NCBI RefSeq assembly: GCF_026262505.1
Contig: NC_067207.1
Coordinates: 13,918,082-13,982,081 of the forward strand
Direction: 5' to 3'
Source of the DNA: Trichomonas vaginalis G3
Lineage: Eukaryota > Parabasalia > Trichomonadida > Trichomonadidae
DNA: 64,000 nt
The notes beneath the pieces were generated by a model. That model ran no database searches. It saw only the letters and a program-made list of their open reading frames with translations, and was not told the DNA's origin. Both the position numbers and the translations under genes were made by a program. Of this stretch, positions 49,878 to 60,002 are shown piece after piece (position 1 is the first letter of the stretch; every line of letters starts with the position of its first letter).

Positions 49878-51202
49878 ATGAAGATTTGGAACAGCCGAAA
49901 AATCTTGACCCTCAACAAGAGTATGCGGAGAATATGGAATATTTCCAAGAGTCTAAAAAAAATTCGGCTGACATAGTAGAAGAATATCGAAAAATGTTTG
50001 CCGACATACAAAAGACTCCAACACCAGATGAAAATATTCAGCATAGAATGGAAGTACTGAAAGAAAATGTACACAAATACAACAACCCTTTTTACTTACG
50101 AGCATTTAACGTTCAATCTTTGGATGAACTCGGTGAAAATAAAAGGTTAATTTTCAAGAAAACATATAGAAATGAAACATTGTTTAAAGTTCATTCAGAA
50201 CCTAACCAAGATGGAAACAAACCTACTTTTGTTTCTGCAGACGATGGAACTACAATGAGATGGGGTCATAAAGCTAATCCGGATAGGTGGTTCATAAACT
50301 TACAACCACAATTCCAAGAAGTTGTAGACGCAATGGAATTGAATGGTGAACGAGATATAGCTGGTATTTTAAGCGCGGCTTTAATGCCATTGAAAGATAT
50401 GAAACATGCAGATATTTTGGACCAGTATGAAATGAACATGGCTGATGGAAATATAACACCTGACGTTCTAGAACATTTATCTCAAAGAACTACACAGAAC
50501 CATAGAGATGGTATATTTGGTGAAGAGTTTAGAAAGAAAGTTAGGGAGGGAGAAGGAAGAGAACCTATTGTACATGACCTTGCAAACGAAAGTTTACAAA
50601 ATGTCATAAAAACTTACTTTGCAGACAATGAACTGAGAAGGGATGAATATTTAAGAAAACTCAAATGGACAGTACCAAATGAAATGTTAGTATTGAAAAA
50701 CATGTTCCTTGACAAAATAAAACCAACTACAGAAATAAACGACGCAAGACTGAAAGATTGGGTAAAAGCTTTCCCATTCACAAAAGATATTGTTGGTAAC
50801 ATGGAAAGAAAACCAGAATGGCTACAAAAACATATATTTGGAAACGAGCATATTCCATATGGACAGGCACTGTTTGAAGAGCTTGAACCGGAAACTCAGG
50901 ACAGAGTCATGCAAACAATAAGCGACGACTCAAATACAAACTATGACAAACTCTTTCTAGGATATAGGTTACCTGAGATGGGCGACCAGAGCCCAAAGGC
51001 AAAAAGGACATGGAAAATTTGCAACATACTAGATGAACATGAGGCAAAGATGCAACAACTTCAAGCAGAGGGCAAGTTACCAAAGCGACACCAAAGAAGA
51101 AGAGTAGAACAAAGTGAAAGTAGTGAAGAAGTAACTTCATCTAGTGAAAGTAGTGGCATGAAGGAAAAAGAAGAGTTAAAAACTCAGTCAGGAAGAAAGT
51201 AA
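49853..51202 (+). CDS. Conserved structural-region protein, 449-codon frame, element C
   Basis: Whole-looking frame. It opens without an ATG inside the overlap with the upstream gene. The first in-frame ATG is at 49934, so the true start is unresolved. N-terminus acidic and helical (NLDPQQEYAENMEYFQESKK); the middle has aromatic-rich globular parts (MRWGHKANPDRWFINLQPQF) and the C-terminus is Lys/Ser-rich. No family recognised. Its place before the capsid gene suggests a virion or scaffold protein. Confidence 0.5.
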   Translation: METNFTELDEDLEQPKNLDPQQEYAENMEYFQESKKNSADIVEEYRKMFADIQKTPTPDENIQHRMEVLKENVHKYNNPFYLRAFNVQSLDELGENKRLIFKKTYRNETLFKVHSEPNQDGNKPTFVSADDGTTMRWGHKANPDRWFINLQPQFQEVVDAMELNGERDIAGILSAALMPLKDMKHADILDQYEMNMADGNITPDVLEHLSQRTTQNHRDGIFGEEFRKKVREGEGREPIVHDLANESLQNVIKTYFADNELRRDEYLRKLKWTVPNEMLVLKNMFLDKIKPTTEINDARLKDWVKAFPFTKDIVGNMERKPEWLQKHIFGNEHIPYGQALFEELEPETQDRVMQTISDDSNTNYDKLFLGYRLPEMGDQSPKAKRTWKICNILDEHEAKMQQLQAEGKLPKRHQRRRVEQSESSEEVTSSSESSGMKEKEELKTQSGRK

Positions 51203-51268
51203 AGCTTGGTCACGTGGGTTCTATTATGACACATAAACCCAACTATTCTATATTTTTACCCATATGAA

Positions 51269-52875
51269 ATGTACGCCGCTCAGAATATAACGCCAACAGT
51301 TTTGGATGCTATGAATGGAAATGTTTCCGAATGGTATAACGAATGCGACAATGCCATTAGAAGGTCAGAAATAGTTCCTGGAACTTACGAATATACAACT
51401 GCTGTTTCTTATGGAAACGTAGGTGAGTTTGGAGAAGGTTCTTCAACAACAGTAGATATTGCTTGCGACAGGTTTCATATAATTTCTATTGACAACTCTT
51501 TCTTATACGTGGAACAAGACATTGAAATAAAACCTTCTGCAAGTTGTCTGACAAGAAAGGTTGCAATGGAATTTTCTATGTCGGATACCAATATGCTCCA
51601 GAAGTTTTCATGGGATATAAGATATATTCTAACTCTGACTTAGTTCAAACAGTAACATGGGCAAACTATGAATGGTTCGCTTGAGAAACTCAGTACAACA
51701 CACAGCTAGAGAACAAACAACAGCAGTATGCCACCATTGAGAAAATAAGAAGACTTGACCCTAACGTTCCAGGAGTTTATGTTAACCTTTCTGGACAAAC
51801 TGCAGCAGCAGTAACCAAAGTAAAATTGAAACTTAGAGTTCCTTTGTCATCTTTCCTCATCTTCAGGTTTTTAAGATACTTGCCAAACTGGGCAGGAAAA
51901 ATTTCTATCGAACTTACTCCAAGCAAAAATAACTTAGTCATTGCACCAACGCAAGACCCATTCACTCTTACAGACGTAAAGGGAGCAAATCAAACGTCAT
52001 TCGCCGACTTTTGCAAAGACAAAGTTGACTTAGACTTTGGTTTCTCAAACCTCAACACTGAAGTAAACTACTACTTCAATGCTGCTGGAACTGCTTGGGA
52101 CCCAGTTAAGTTCACATGCGAAAAATTTGAATGCAAGAGAATAGAAAGCAGACTTGCAGTCTATATGTTGGACCCAGATATTTCAAATGCTTTAGCTGCC
52201 AAATATATTGCAGTTCCACTTATGTTCCCTATACACCAAATATCTGTCAAAGACTTTGCAGGTGAAGTTGGAAACCAAAGTGCTGACCCAGGTGCAAGAA
52301 CAGATATTGCTTTAACAACTGCAATGAAACATGCAGATACTATGTTTGTACTGTTCAGACGAACTATAAATGACTATTCTTGCTTCTACAACCCTGGTAT
52401 TAAATACCATATAAACATAGATGGCAAATACTATCCAAGAGAAGAATATTCTACAGTTGAGGATATGAGGTCATACAACTTGACATTAGATGCTATGAAC
52501 TTTAACAACAACTTCACAACAACCATTAACCCTGAAATGCAAAGTTCTATTATGCCATATGTGAAAGTATGGACCCATACAGGAGCTCAAAAACTCAATA
52601 TACAAATGGAGACCGTTCAAACTTTTGGCTTGGCATTCCATTTGCTGACTCAGAAGACTTTATGGGTGGTATTTCAACTGTTGGTACAGTTCAAATACAA
52701 TATACTGGTGACAGAGACGGTCCAGATGAATTGAAAGCAAAGAAGTTTACAAAACCAATAGCACTTTTCACGGAAGATGCTCTTTTGAAAATTCGTTCGA
52801 TGAAACCTGCTGGAGCTCCTCAGATTGGCATAAACGACAGCTTCCATCGAGCAGATTTTGGCAGCAGGTCAGTAA
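51269..52875 (+). pseudogene. Major capsid protein (double jelly roll), element C
   Basis: Starts MYAAQNITPTVLDAMNGNVS and ends IEQILAAGQ-like; same landmarks as the B copy. It is followed head to tail with the antisense 139-aa gene. Broken, about three disruptions. Confidence 0.78.
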
Positions 52876-53188
52876 GTTGTTCTTGAACTGACTTCTCTCC
52901 GTCAAATATTGACAGTACGCCAGTTTTGACATAGTATTGTATTATAAACTTACCTTTAGAAATATCGGTCAGTTTTGTTGTTATATTTTTGTCTGCTTCA
53001 AGAACTTTCACCATTTCAGTTATACCAACTTTCTTTGCTTTATGAAAATATTTTGGTTCAGCAAAGACTGCTATTCTATAACATTTTCCATTGTTTGTAT
53101 AAAGAACTATTCTATCAATGAACTTGTATTGTTTGTGTGTGTAAACTTTGTTCTGCTTCAATTCGAAGAGATACTCAAATACGTCCAT
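52820..53188 (-). CDS. Protein overlapping the capsid gene antisense, element C copy
   Basis: Homologue of 13064-13483, with the same start (MDVFEYLFELKQNK) and the same antisense overlap with the capsid end, but a slightly shorter C-terminus. Confidence 0.45.
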   Translation of the reverse strand: MDVFEYLFELKQNKVYTHKQYKFIDRIVLYTNNGKCYRIAVFAEPKYFHKAKKVGITEMVKVLEADKNITTKLTDISKGKFIIQYYVKTGVLSIFDGEKSVQEQLTDLLPKSARWKLSFMPI

Positions 53189-53206
53189 CTTTTTATTCTA
53201 AGTAAA

Positions 53207-53782
53207 ATGTCATTTCCGAAAAATAGAAGCGTAAGTGTTTCAAAAGGTTTAATGGCGGCAGATGTGAAGTTAAATTCACCAACTCAAACAAACAGTCAAA
53301 GTGTTGTTGTCAATGTCAAAGACAGAGATGTTGAAGTGGGGAAACCATACGAAGACGAAGATGGTATAACAATAGTTCCTGTAAAAGAACCAACATACCC
53401 TGAAGTTAGCAGAGACTTAAGTTCTGTTGCAGATATTCGAAACGACTACCAACAACTTAAAGACAAACTTAAAACTCAGGAGAAGATTTGTCAAGCTTTA
53501 GGTATAATGTTAAACTTGGTCGAACACAACCCTGTAAAAGTGAACTCATATGTCATCGCACCTCATGAAATTTTGAAAGAACTATTGAAACTTTTGACAG
53601 AGGCAGACGATATAAACATCAAAGAAATAGAACCCGACATTGCTTGCTGTGGTGTTTCATATAATGTCATTGACAAGATATACGTTATGAAAGGAGGTGA
53701 AACGTTGAACTTAAAATATAGTTTCCCAGACGTCATAAAAATATTTGACGACCACAACATTTCATTAAAATTTACTTGCTAA
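53207..53782 (+). CDS. Conserved Maverick protein, 191 aa (MSFPKNRS family), element C
   Basis: Whole from ATG 53207, near-identical to 39759-40337. Ends six bases before the next small gene, with the same order as in B. Confidence 0.55.
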   Translation: MSFPKNRSVSVSKGLMAADVKLNSPTQTNSQSVVVNVKDRDVEVGKPYEDEDGITIVPVKEPTYPEVSRDLSSVADIRNDYQQLKDKLKTQEKICQALGIMLNLVEHNPVKVNSYVIAPHEILKELLKLLTEADDINIKEIEPDIACCGVSYNVIDKIYVMKGGETLNLKYSFPDVIKIFDDHNISLKFTC

Positions 53783-53788
53783 GTAAAA

Positions 53789-54021
53789 ATGTCAAAACTT
53801 CTTGAAAGATGTTTGAAGAAAAAACAATATAGACTTTATTTCATGTAAAGGACTTTACACACTTTTGAACGATATGAAAGACCCTGTTTTGTTTTGTTCG
53901 TGTAGACAAAGGAAAGTTCTATGTCTTTACAAAATATTTGAACTTCTTAGACAGAGAACTTCAAGAAACGCCATGTGAAAGTTTAGATGAAGTTCTTCTC
54001 CACTTTCAGAAAAACTTTTAA
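53789..54021 (+). pseudogene. Small conserved gene (MSKLLERCLKK family), element C
   Basis: Homologue of 39523-39752; ends ten bases before the minor capsid start. Looks broken, about two disruptions. Confidence 0.45.
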
Positions 54022-54031
54022 ATATATGTAA

Positions 54032-54852
54032 ATGGCAGAAGACATAGTGGTTTATACTATTACGACTAAAAACCCTGAGTCATATAATTCTATAACAACA
54101 AACTTACAAAGTCCTCAAGGACGATATTGTAAACTGACCTTAAACACGATGACGACTAAAGCCTGTTTGCTCTTTTGACACCAGAAGATTTTATTGTTGT
54201 GAATGGTAAAAAATACTCCTTTGAAGATACTTACTCAGATATACCACAACAGGTTTTGTTGACTTATTTAATACTTTAAGGACGGATTAGCATGTGCTGC
54301 AACTAGAGCAGGTTTCATTATGTTTGGATGTCCGACTGAGTTTAGTAGAAACGATATGAGCTATAATACAAAACTTATATCTGGTTTTTACTACCAACAG
54401 TTTCCTATAACAGGAAAAGGTGTCATACAAGGAATGTCTGTTCCATTGACTTTAAGTACACCTATTTTATATATTGTTTCAAACTTAGGTTCAAAGTGCT
54501 ATTCGAATGTCGACAGAAACTACTATGACCAAAAGATACTCATGCGTATAAACAACTTTCTCTGCTGGTTGGCCTATTGTTCATTCGAATGCAGAGTTTT
54601 CAGCTTTAGTAAACTCAAACACTTTAGCAAACATAAACTTAACCTTAGTTGACGCAAACTTTGTTCCTGTAAAACTTTTATGTCCTATGTATTTGTCAAT
54701 GACGGCAGAAAGTTTCGAATTGGAAGATGCAACTGGTGAAAGTATTGTACTACAAGAACAACTTCAACAACAAATAGCTCAAGAACAACAAATGCAACAA
54801 ATGGAACAAAATGCAACAACAAGCTCAAGAACAACAAATAGCTCAAGAATAA
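54032..54852 (+). pseudogene. Minor capsid (penton-like) protein, element C
   Basis: Homologue of the whole gene at 38706-39512, starting MAEDIVVYTITTKNPESYNS and ending in a Gln-rich tail. Broken, about four disruptions. Confidence 0.6.
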
Positions 54853-54881
54853 AAAAATATTTTTTTTATTTTTTATAAAAA
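54853..54881 (+). promoter_or_regulatory. AT-rich upstream box of helicase, element C
   Basis: aaaaaatattttttttattttttataaaa arrangement against the ATG at 54882, as in A and B. Confidence 0.45.
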
Positions 54882-56110
54882 ATGTACAGAATAGACGTTT
54901 CAGATTTTTATGACTTCCAAGCGTTCAGAAATATGTGTCCATTTAGAGACTATAACAAAGCAGTCGAGAATTTGAAACGTTTAGTCATTTATGTTGACTC
55001 TGCCCCAGAATGTTATGTCATGAAAGAATGGGATGTTGTCTTTAACAACCTAAAGCGACAATAGTTTCAGAACAAGAATGTAAACAGAAACTTAAGAAAA
55101 TAAAAGTCGTACAAGTTGGTATGAAGATGTTAGATGCTTGGGATATCTTATTGTCAAACTTGAAGATTTTTCAGTTCGTGGTATAAAGTTCTATACACCT
55201 TCTCCAAACTTCTATTCTATCTTCACTGGATATAAATACGAACAAGTAGAATGGAAAGAAATGTTATAAGAAGCTTGGTTAGCCCATGTCAAAGAAATTA
55301 TATGCAATGGAAACGAAAGAGTCTATGAGTATATCTTATGTTGGTTTGCAAACATCTTACAACATCCAAGTGCTAAAAATGAAACTGCTCTCATTGTAAT
55401 TGGAAAACAAGGAACAGGTAAGAACACTTTTCTTTACAGATATCTTATGCAAACTGTTAGAGGCTATTCGAACCCTAATATGACAAACTTAGAAAACATC
55501 TGCGGAAATTTAACTCTTCAATAGAGAATATGAAACTATAGTATGTAACGAACTTCAAAGTATAGATACAACAAAGGTTTTAAACTCAGATGCTTTGAAG
55601 AGTCTTATAACAGACAAAGTTGGAGTTGTTGAAAGAAAGTATAGAGACCAAAGAGTTTGTGAAAATGTTGCAAATTTCATCATGGTTTCAAACAATGCCG
55701 TTCCGATGAAGTTAGAAAGTTCTGACAGAAGATATGTAGTTGTCAGAACGTCAGATTCTCATATGCAAGATACAGAATTTTGACGACTTAGCAGAAACTT
55801 TAACACCTAACTTTTACAACCACTTGTTCTCATATTTCATGACATTAGATATTTCAAAGTTCAATCCAAGACAAATTCCACATACCGAAGAGAGACAAAC
55901 ATTGTTAGAAGCAAACAAGAGTGTATATGAACTGTTCATAGATGAAACTGACTTTGAGTGTTTAGATGAAAGGTCATTGTACGATTCGTATAAACAGTAT
56001 TGTCAAGAGTATGGTTATATGACAGCGTCTAAACGAACATTTTGGCAAATGTCAAAAATCTTTTAGACGTACAGAATGGTGTATATACAAAGAAAAATTT
56101 TTCTGAGTAA
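54882..56110 (+). pseudogene. Superfamily 3 (D5/NS1-like) helicase, element C
   Basis: Homologue of 37444-38676; MYRIDVSDFYDFQAFRNMCP start, IVIGKQGTGKNT and NFIMVSNNAVPMKL visible. Broken, about five disruptions. Confidence 0.78.
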
Positions 56111-56146
56111 ATTTTAAAAAAATATTTTTTTTATCCGATAGAAAAG

Positions 56147-56564
56147 ATGACGAAATTCATCTCAGTCAACAAGTACATGTCAGGACTTAAAGAAGAACTA
56201 GACCCATTCCAATATTTGAATGTTTACTCTACCATTTGAAAAGTCTACATTTGACAAAGTTTGGAACATCGAACCAGTTAAGTTTGCTATTGTGACTAAA
56301 AATGGTGCGAAATTTGAAGACTTAGACATAGAAGGTTTGTTAACAGTCAAAGAAAGTTTTGACAGAAGGTTCTCAAACCTTAAAGAAGGCAAAGCATACA
56401 AACTTGTTATACCTTATGAACCAAAGAAAGCAGACGACTATGAATATTATGAGTCTAAGATAGTTGAAGTTCAAGGTAAATTGGGTAAAAAGATTTTAGA
56501 GTCTAAGCCGGTGTTTGCTCCTAAAGAGGAAGAGAACATTGACATTGACCCAGAAATGTTCTAA
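56147..56564 (+). pseudogene. Conserved Maverick 139-aa-type protein, element C
   Basis: Homologue of 36988-37407, just downstream of the helicase. Broken, about one disruption. Confidence 0.5.
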
Positions 56565-56581
56565 AAATAAAATTTTTTATT

Positions 56582-57030
56582 TTACATGTCAAATTTCTTT
56601 TTCTCTGGCTCTGGTTCTTTCTTCTCTTCTTCTACTTTCTCTTCTTTTCTTTTCTCTTTCTCTTCTTCTTTTCTGGTGGAGTTATGTCAAACTTCTCAGA
56701 ACCATATTTTTGTAAAAGGTCTTTGTCCTTTAATAGCTCTTCTATTCTGTTTTCTATTTCATTTTCAAGAACAGCGCATGTGTCTTCTTTGCATTCTAAG
56801 AAGTTTTGTTGGACTTCATCTCTCCAAGAGGCGTCATCTCTGTCAACAAGTCTGTCATTGACAAATTTTAAGACTTCTCTGCTTAAGGTTTTATGGTTCT
56901 TGTCATATTCCCAGAAACAGAACTTTAGAACAAATTCACCTTCTTGTTTACACTATGTAAGATTTTATGGTCGACAATGTTTTGCTGTCGAAAGCTTGTC
57001 TCGAATATAGATAGCGAAATCGCTAGACAT
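56582..57030 (-). pseudogene. Conserved small Maverick protein (MSSDFAIYIRDKLF family), element C
   Basis: Homologue of 36524-36991, divergent from the ATPase. Broken, about two disruptions. Confidence 0.5.
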
Positions 57031-57066
57031 TTTGTAAAAGATAAAAATTTTAATTTTTCTAAAAAT

Positions 57067-57940
57067 ATGTTAGAAAAAAGTTTGCTGACATTGACAAGAA
57101 ATTTGAGAATGTTTTAAATAAGAACAAGAGGAAGTTGGAAAATGCTCAGATAAAACCCATACATGACAAGTTCTTATTTGCTCAGAATGGTATAACAGGT
57201 CTAATTGCACCCCTGGGTCGGGTAAGACTTTCACTTATCTTAAAATGGCTGCACAACAACAAGAACTAGATGAGAAGAACCCATTCTATGAGTTAGTAGT
57301 CATTTGTAGTACTTCTGGTCAATTTGACCAAACCGTCAATTCGTTCAAAGATATTATAAAAAAGTCTAAGTTAGTATGTATAAAAGACTCTGAGTTGTTA
57401 GATTGGATAAAGAAGTACCAAAGAAGAGTTTTGAAGTACAATGCTATAAATGAGTATGTCAATTCTAAGTTTAAAGACCCAAATGAGGAAATGCAGAGAA
57501 TATTAGAGAAGAAACACTTCAGAAACAAACAGAAAGAGATAGAATACATTTCGAAGAAATTGCAATCTTACGATTGGAAGACTTACCCTCACAGATGTCT
57601 TCTTATCTTAGATGACTTTGCTTCTCATCCTTTGTTAAAGAACAGAGAACAAGACATGTGTCGAATTCTTAAGAAGCTCAGACACTTTAACATTTCAGTT
57701 GTCATTTGTGTACAGACAGCAAAGAGTTTAAGTAAGGATGTAAAGAGAATACTTACTGATATCATACTTTTCCCCGGATTGTCCGAAGACGATTTCATGG
57801 AACTTATGAAAGAGTCCATGGCAGGTAAGTTTGACAGACATGAACTATGGGAGAAGTACAAAGTCATACAAGACCCTCATACTTCTTTCAGAATTCATAT
57901 CTACGCAAACAAAGTTCAAATTGTAAAAAGTCAAGCGTAA
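57067..57940 (+). pseudogene. A32/HerA-FtsK type DNA packaging ATPase, element C
   Basis: Long open stretch with the Walker B RCLLILDDFASHPL and VICVQTAKSL regions and the C-terminus HIYANKVQIVKSQA. Same start region as in B. Broken mildly, about one or two disruptions. Confidence 0.82.
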
Positions 57941-58047
57941 AAATGTAAGTGTTTGAGTCTTAGTCTGTTGTGGTGCTGGGGCTGTCGGTTCTTCTGGCTT
58001 TGGAATGGACTCGGTTGGTGGTACGTCGGACATTCGTTTGTGTCCTG
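57941..58047 (-). pseudogene. 5' remnant of the proline-rich gene, element C
   Basis: Reverse complement of MSDVPPTESIPKPEEPTAPA, next to the ATPase end, as at 35524-35615. Confidence 0.65.
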
Positions 58048-58425
58048 TCGGATGGAAGGACTTTTCCTGTCGGAAAGAAAAACTTTTCCTGTCGGAAAGA
58101 AAAACTTTTCCTGTCGGAAAGAAAAACTTTTCCTGTCGGAAAGAAAAACTTTTCCTGTCGGAAAGAAAAATTTTTCCTGTCGGAAAGAAAAATTTTTCCT
58201 GAAGGTCGGCCAAAAAGTTCTCAATTTTCGAAAATTTGAATGGTTTACGGACGGACAACTGGAAAAATTTTTCCTGTCGGAAGGAAAATTTTTTCCTGTT
58301 GGAAGGAAAATTTTTTCCTGTTGGAAGGAAAAACTTTTCCTGTTGGAAGGAAATTTTTTTCCTGTTGGAAGGAAAAACTTTTCCTGTCGGAAGGAAGGAC
58401 TCGGAATGCCAGAAGGACTCGGACA
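58048..58425. repeat. 22-bp hairpin minisatellite, type 1, element C
   Basis: At least a dozen 22-bp units of ttttcctgtcggaaagaaaaac type, in two blocks. The interrupting segment (about 58200-58262) matches A and B. A subset of units changes one loop base consistently (ttttcctgttggaag). A 5' remnant of the 5565-type gene follows at 58425-58460. Confidence 0.87.
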
Positions 58426-58492
58426 AGACAATTTACCTTATAGAGCTACCTGAGCCATCTTTGGTGTCAAGCTTGAAAAATAAATGGTTCAT

Positions 58493-59299
58493 TTACTCTT
58501 CCTCTTTGAAGTTATCGAAATACTCTGTTATTTTTTCTTTCAGTAGCGGCAAATCTTCTTTGAATGTAAGTATTGTACAACCTTTCATATCATAGTGTGT
58601 TTGAGGTAACGTATCTTGAACTATCTGTTTAACATCTTCATTTGGTGTCATTGAAATCGGTAAGTTTTCGCGATAGAACCAATTTCTGTCAGATTTGTAA
58701 ATCTTAGCTAAGTCGTAAAAGCTTTTGTTGTTTCTTCTGACTAAATGCAACATAACCATATCTCTGTCTTCTTCATTTTCCATCTCTTCAGTGTAAATCA
58801 TATACTTATAGTTCTTTTCCTTTCCTTTTGGTACCGAACGTGGTATTCTTTTCTGTATGTTTTTGTCTTTTGCTTCAAGCTTGTTCTCTAGCTCTTCACG
58901 TTCTTGTCTATGAAGTTCATCTAACATCATGAAAATATAACAAGCGTAACGAGGTGAAGCCCACATTGCAACAGCATTTACTAAAAGTCTATGTACATAC
59001 CAACCTCTCAAACCATTTGGCAAATTTTGACGATTTTCGTACGGAATCTCGACCCGCGGTTTTCTACCGGTCGCAAACATATGAGGAAATTCTTCTAAAA
59101 GTTCTTTTGTCTGTTGGTTTTCAAACCAATGACGTGCTTGCTTTGTAGAACGAAGAGCATTCAAAATACTTTGCATTTGGTACATGTCATCTTTGACCGA
59201 ACGAATGAGACGGAGTTGTTTGTTATACTGTATGTACTCGTATTCTTCATCTATAGCTTCATGAACGATAGCAGTTGTTGTGTTCTCTGTTGTTGTCAT
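58493..59299 (-). CDS. KilA-N domain protein, 268 aa
   Basis: Start taken at MTTTENTTTAIVHEAIDEEY (59299), since the frame further upstream is hydrophobic non-conserved sequence overlapping an AT box. Residues about 45-150 hold a KilA-N-type domain (LRSTKQARHWFENQQTK, NGLRGWYVHRLLVNAVAMW, SPRYACYIFMMLDELH). A Lys/Glu coiled segment and a C-terminal region like the one after KilA-N in poxvirus-type proteins follow. The domain binds DNA. The frame looks whole. Fragments of this gene lie in A (near 8440), B (near 34190) and C (near 60180). Confidence 0.8.
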   Translation of the reverse strand: MTTTENTTTAIVHEAIDEEYEYIQYNKQLRLIRSVKDDMYQMQSILNALRSTKQARHWFENQQTKELLEEFPHMFATGRKPRVEIPYENRQNLPNGLRGWYVHRLLVNAVAMWASPRYACYIFMMLDELHRQEREELENKLEAKDKNIQKRIPRSVPKGKEKNYKYMIYTEEMENEEDRDMVMLHLVRRNNKSFYDLAKIYKSDRNWFYRENLPISMTPNEDVKQIVQDTLPQTHYDMKGCTILTFKEDLPLLKEKITEYFDNFKEEE

Positions 59300-59387
59300 A
59301 TCTGTCTTTACATACAAAATAAAAAATAAAATAAAAATAAAATTAGCGTTATTTTCTATCTTGTATAAAAGACCAAAAATAAACGCT

Positions 59388-60002
59388 TTACATGTATTTT
59401 TCAGCAACTTCGTCAAATAATTTTATAGCTTTGTCGATCTCATCTACTTCAAACGTTTCTTTACCTCTCGTGGGAGCACCATACATTTTCTCAAACTTTT
59501 CAAGTAGTTCTGTTTCAGCAGCTCTCATATCGTTAACAAACACAACCTTAACTCTATTGACTATACTGTCATATCTTTGAGTTATATTAAATGTTCTTCC
59601 TATCTTATATCTCTTTGTATTGAAGTCCTTCGGTTTCTGAACGATGTAAAGTAAGCCTTCACTGCAACGTTCTGTATCGAATGAACCATATGTTATGAAA
59701 TTATATCCAACAACTGGGTCAATCCAGAACAAAACTACTGGTATAAGACTTTTGTCTATAAGATATGCTCTTGTTCCATAGAATCTTACTGATATAATAA
59801 GCTCAGGATTTCTTGTCAAAATTTTCTGAGTTGAAGCATTTTTAACCCAGTCGTGTGCTTTCTTTCCTTCAGATAGTGTTAAAATGTCTGACAAAGAATA
59901 TTTTTTGTATTTCTTTGAGTATCTTACGTTTAAATCACCTATTCTAACCACTTTGGTCTCATTGTCTATCTTTTTAACTGTTTCAAACTCAGTGCTTGTC
60001 AT
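59388..60002 (-). CDS. KilA-N-like plus T5orf172/MUG113 (GIY-YIG-related) protein, 204 aa
   Basis: Whole frame. Residues 1-95: KilA-N-like with GDLNVRYSKKYKKYSLSDIL and AHDWVKNASTQKIL. Residues about 115-190: EGLLYIVQKPKDFNTKRYKI, GRTFNITQRYDSI and a Glu in ETELLEKFE, the core pattern of T5orf172/MUG113 domains. Such proteins are common in phages, poxvirus relatives and giant viruses and combine DNA binding with a nuclease-like fold. It lies beside the larger KilA-N gene. A B homologue is at 34487-35090. Confidence 0.75.
   Translation of the reverse strand: MTSTEFETVKKIDNETKVVRIGDLNVRYSKKYKKYSLSDILTLSEGKKAHDWVKNASTQKILTRNPELIISVRFYGTRAYLIDKSLIPVVLFWIDPVVGYNFITYGSFDTERCSEGLLYIVQKPKDFNTKRYKIGRTFNITQRYDSIVNRVKVVFVNDMRAAETELLEKFEKMYGAPTRGKETFEVDEIDKAIKLFDEVAEKYM

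Noticed and set aside
23883-60002. Phage or bacterial origin of the window (tail fibre, KilA-N, HNH)
   Set aside because: These are embedded in Maverick backbones with a eukaryotic ankyrin gene beside them, no ribosome-binding sites and no operonic bacterial genes. They are better read as cargo.
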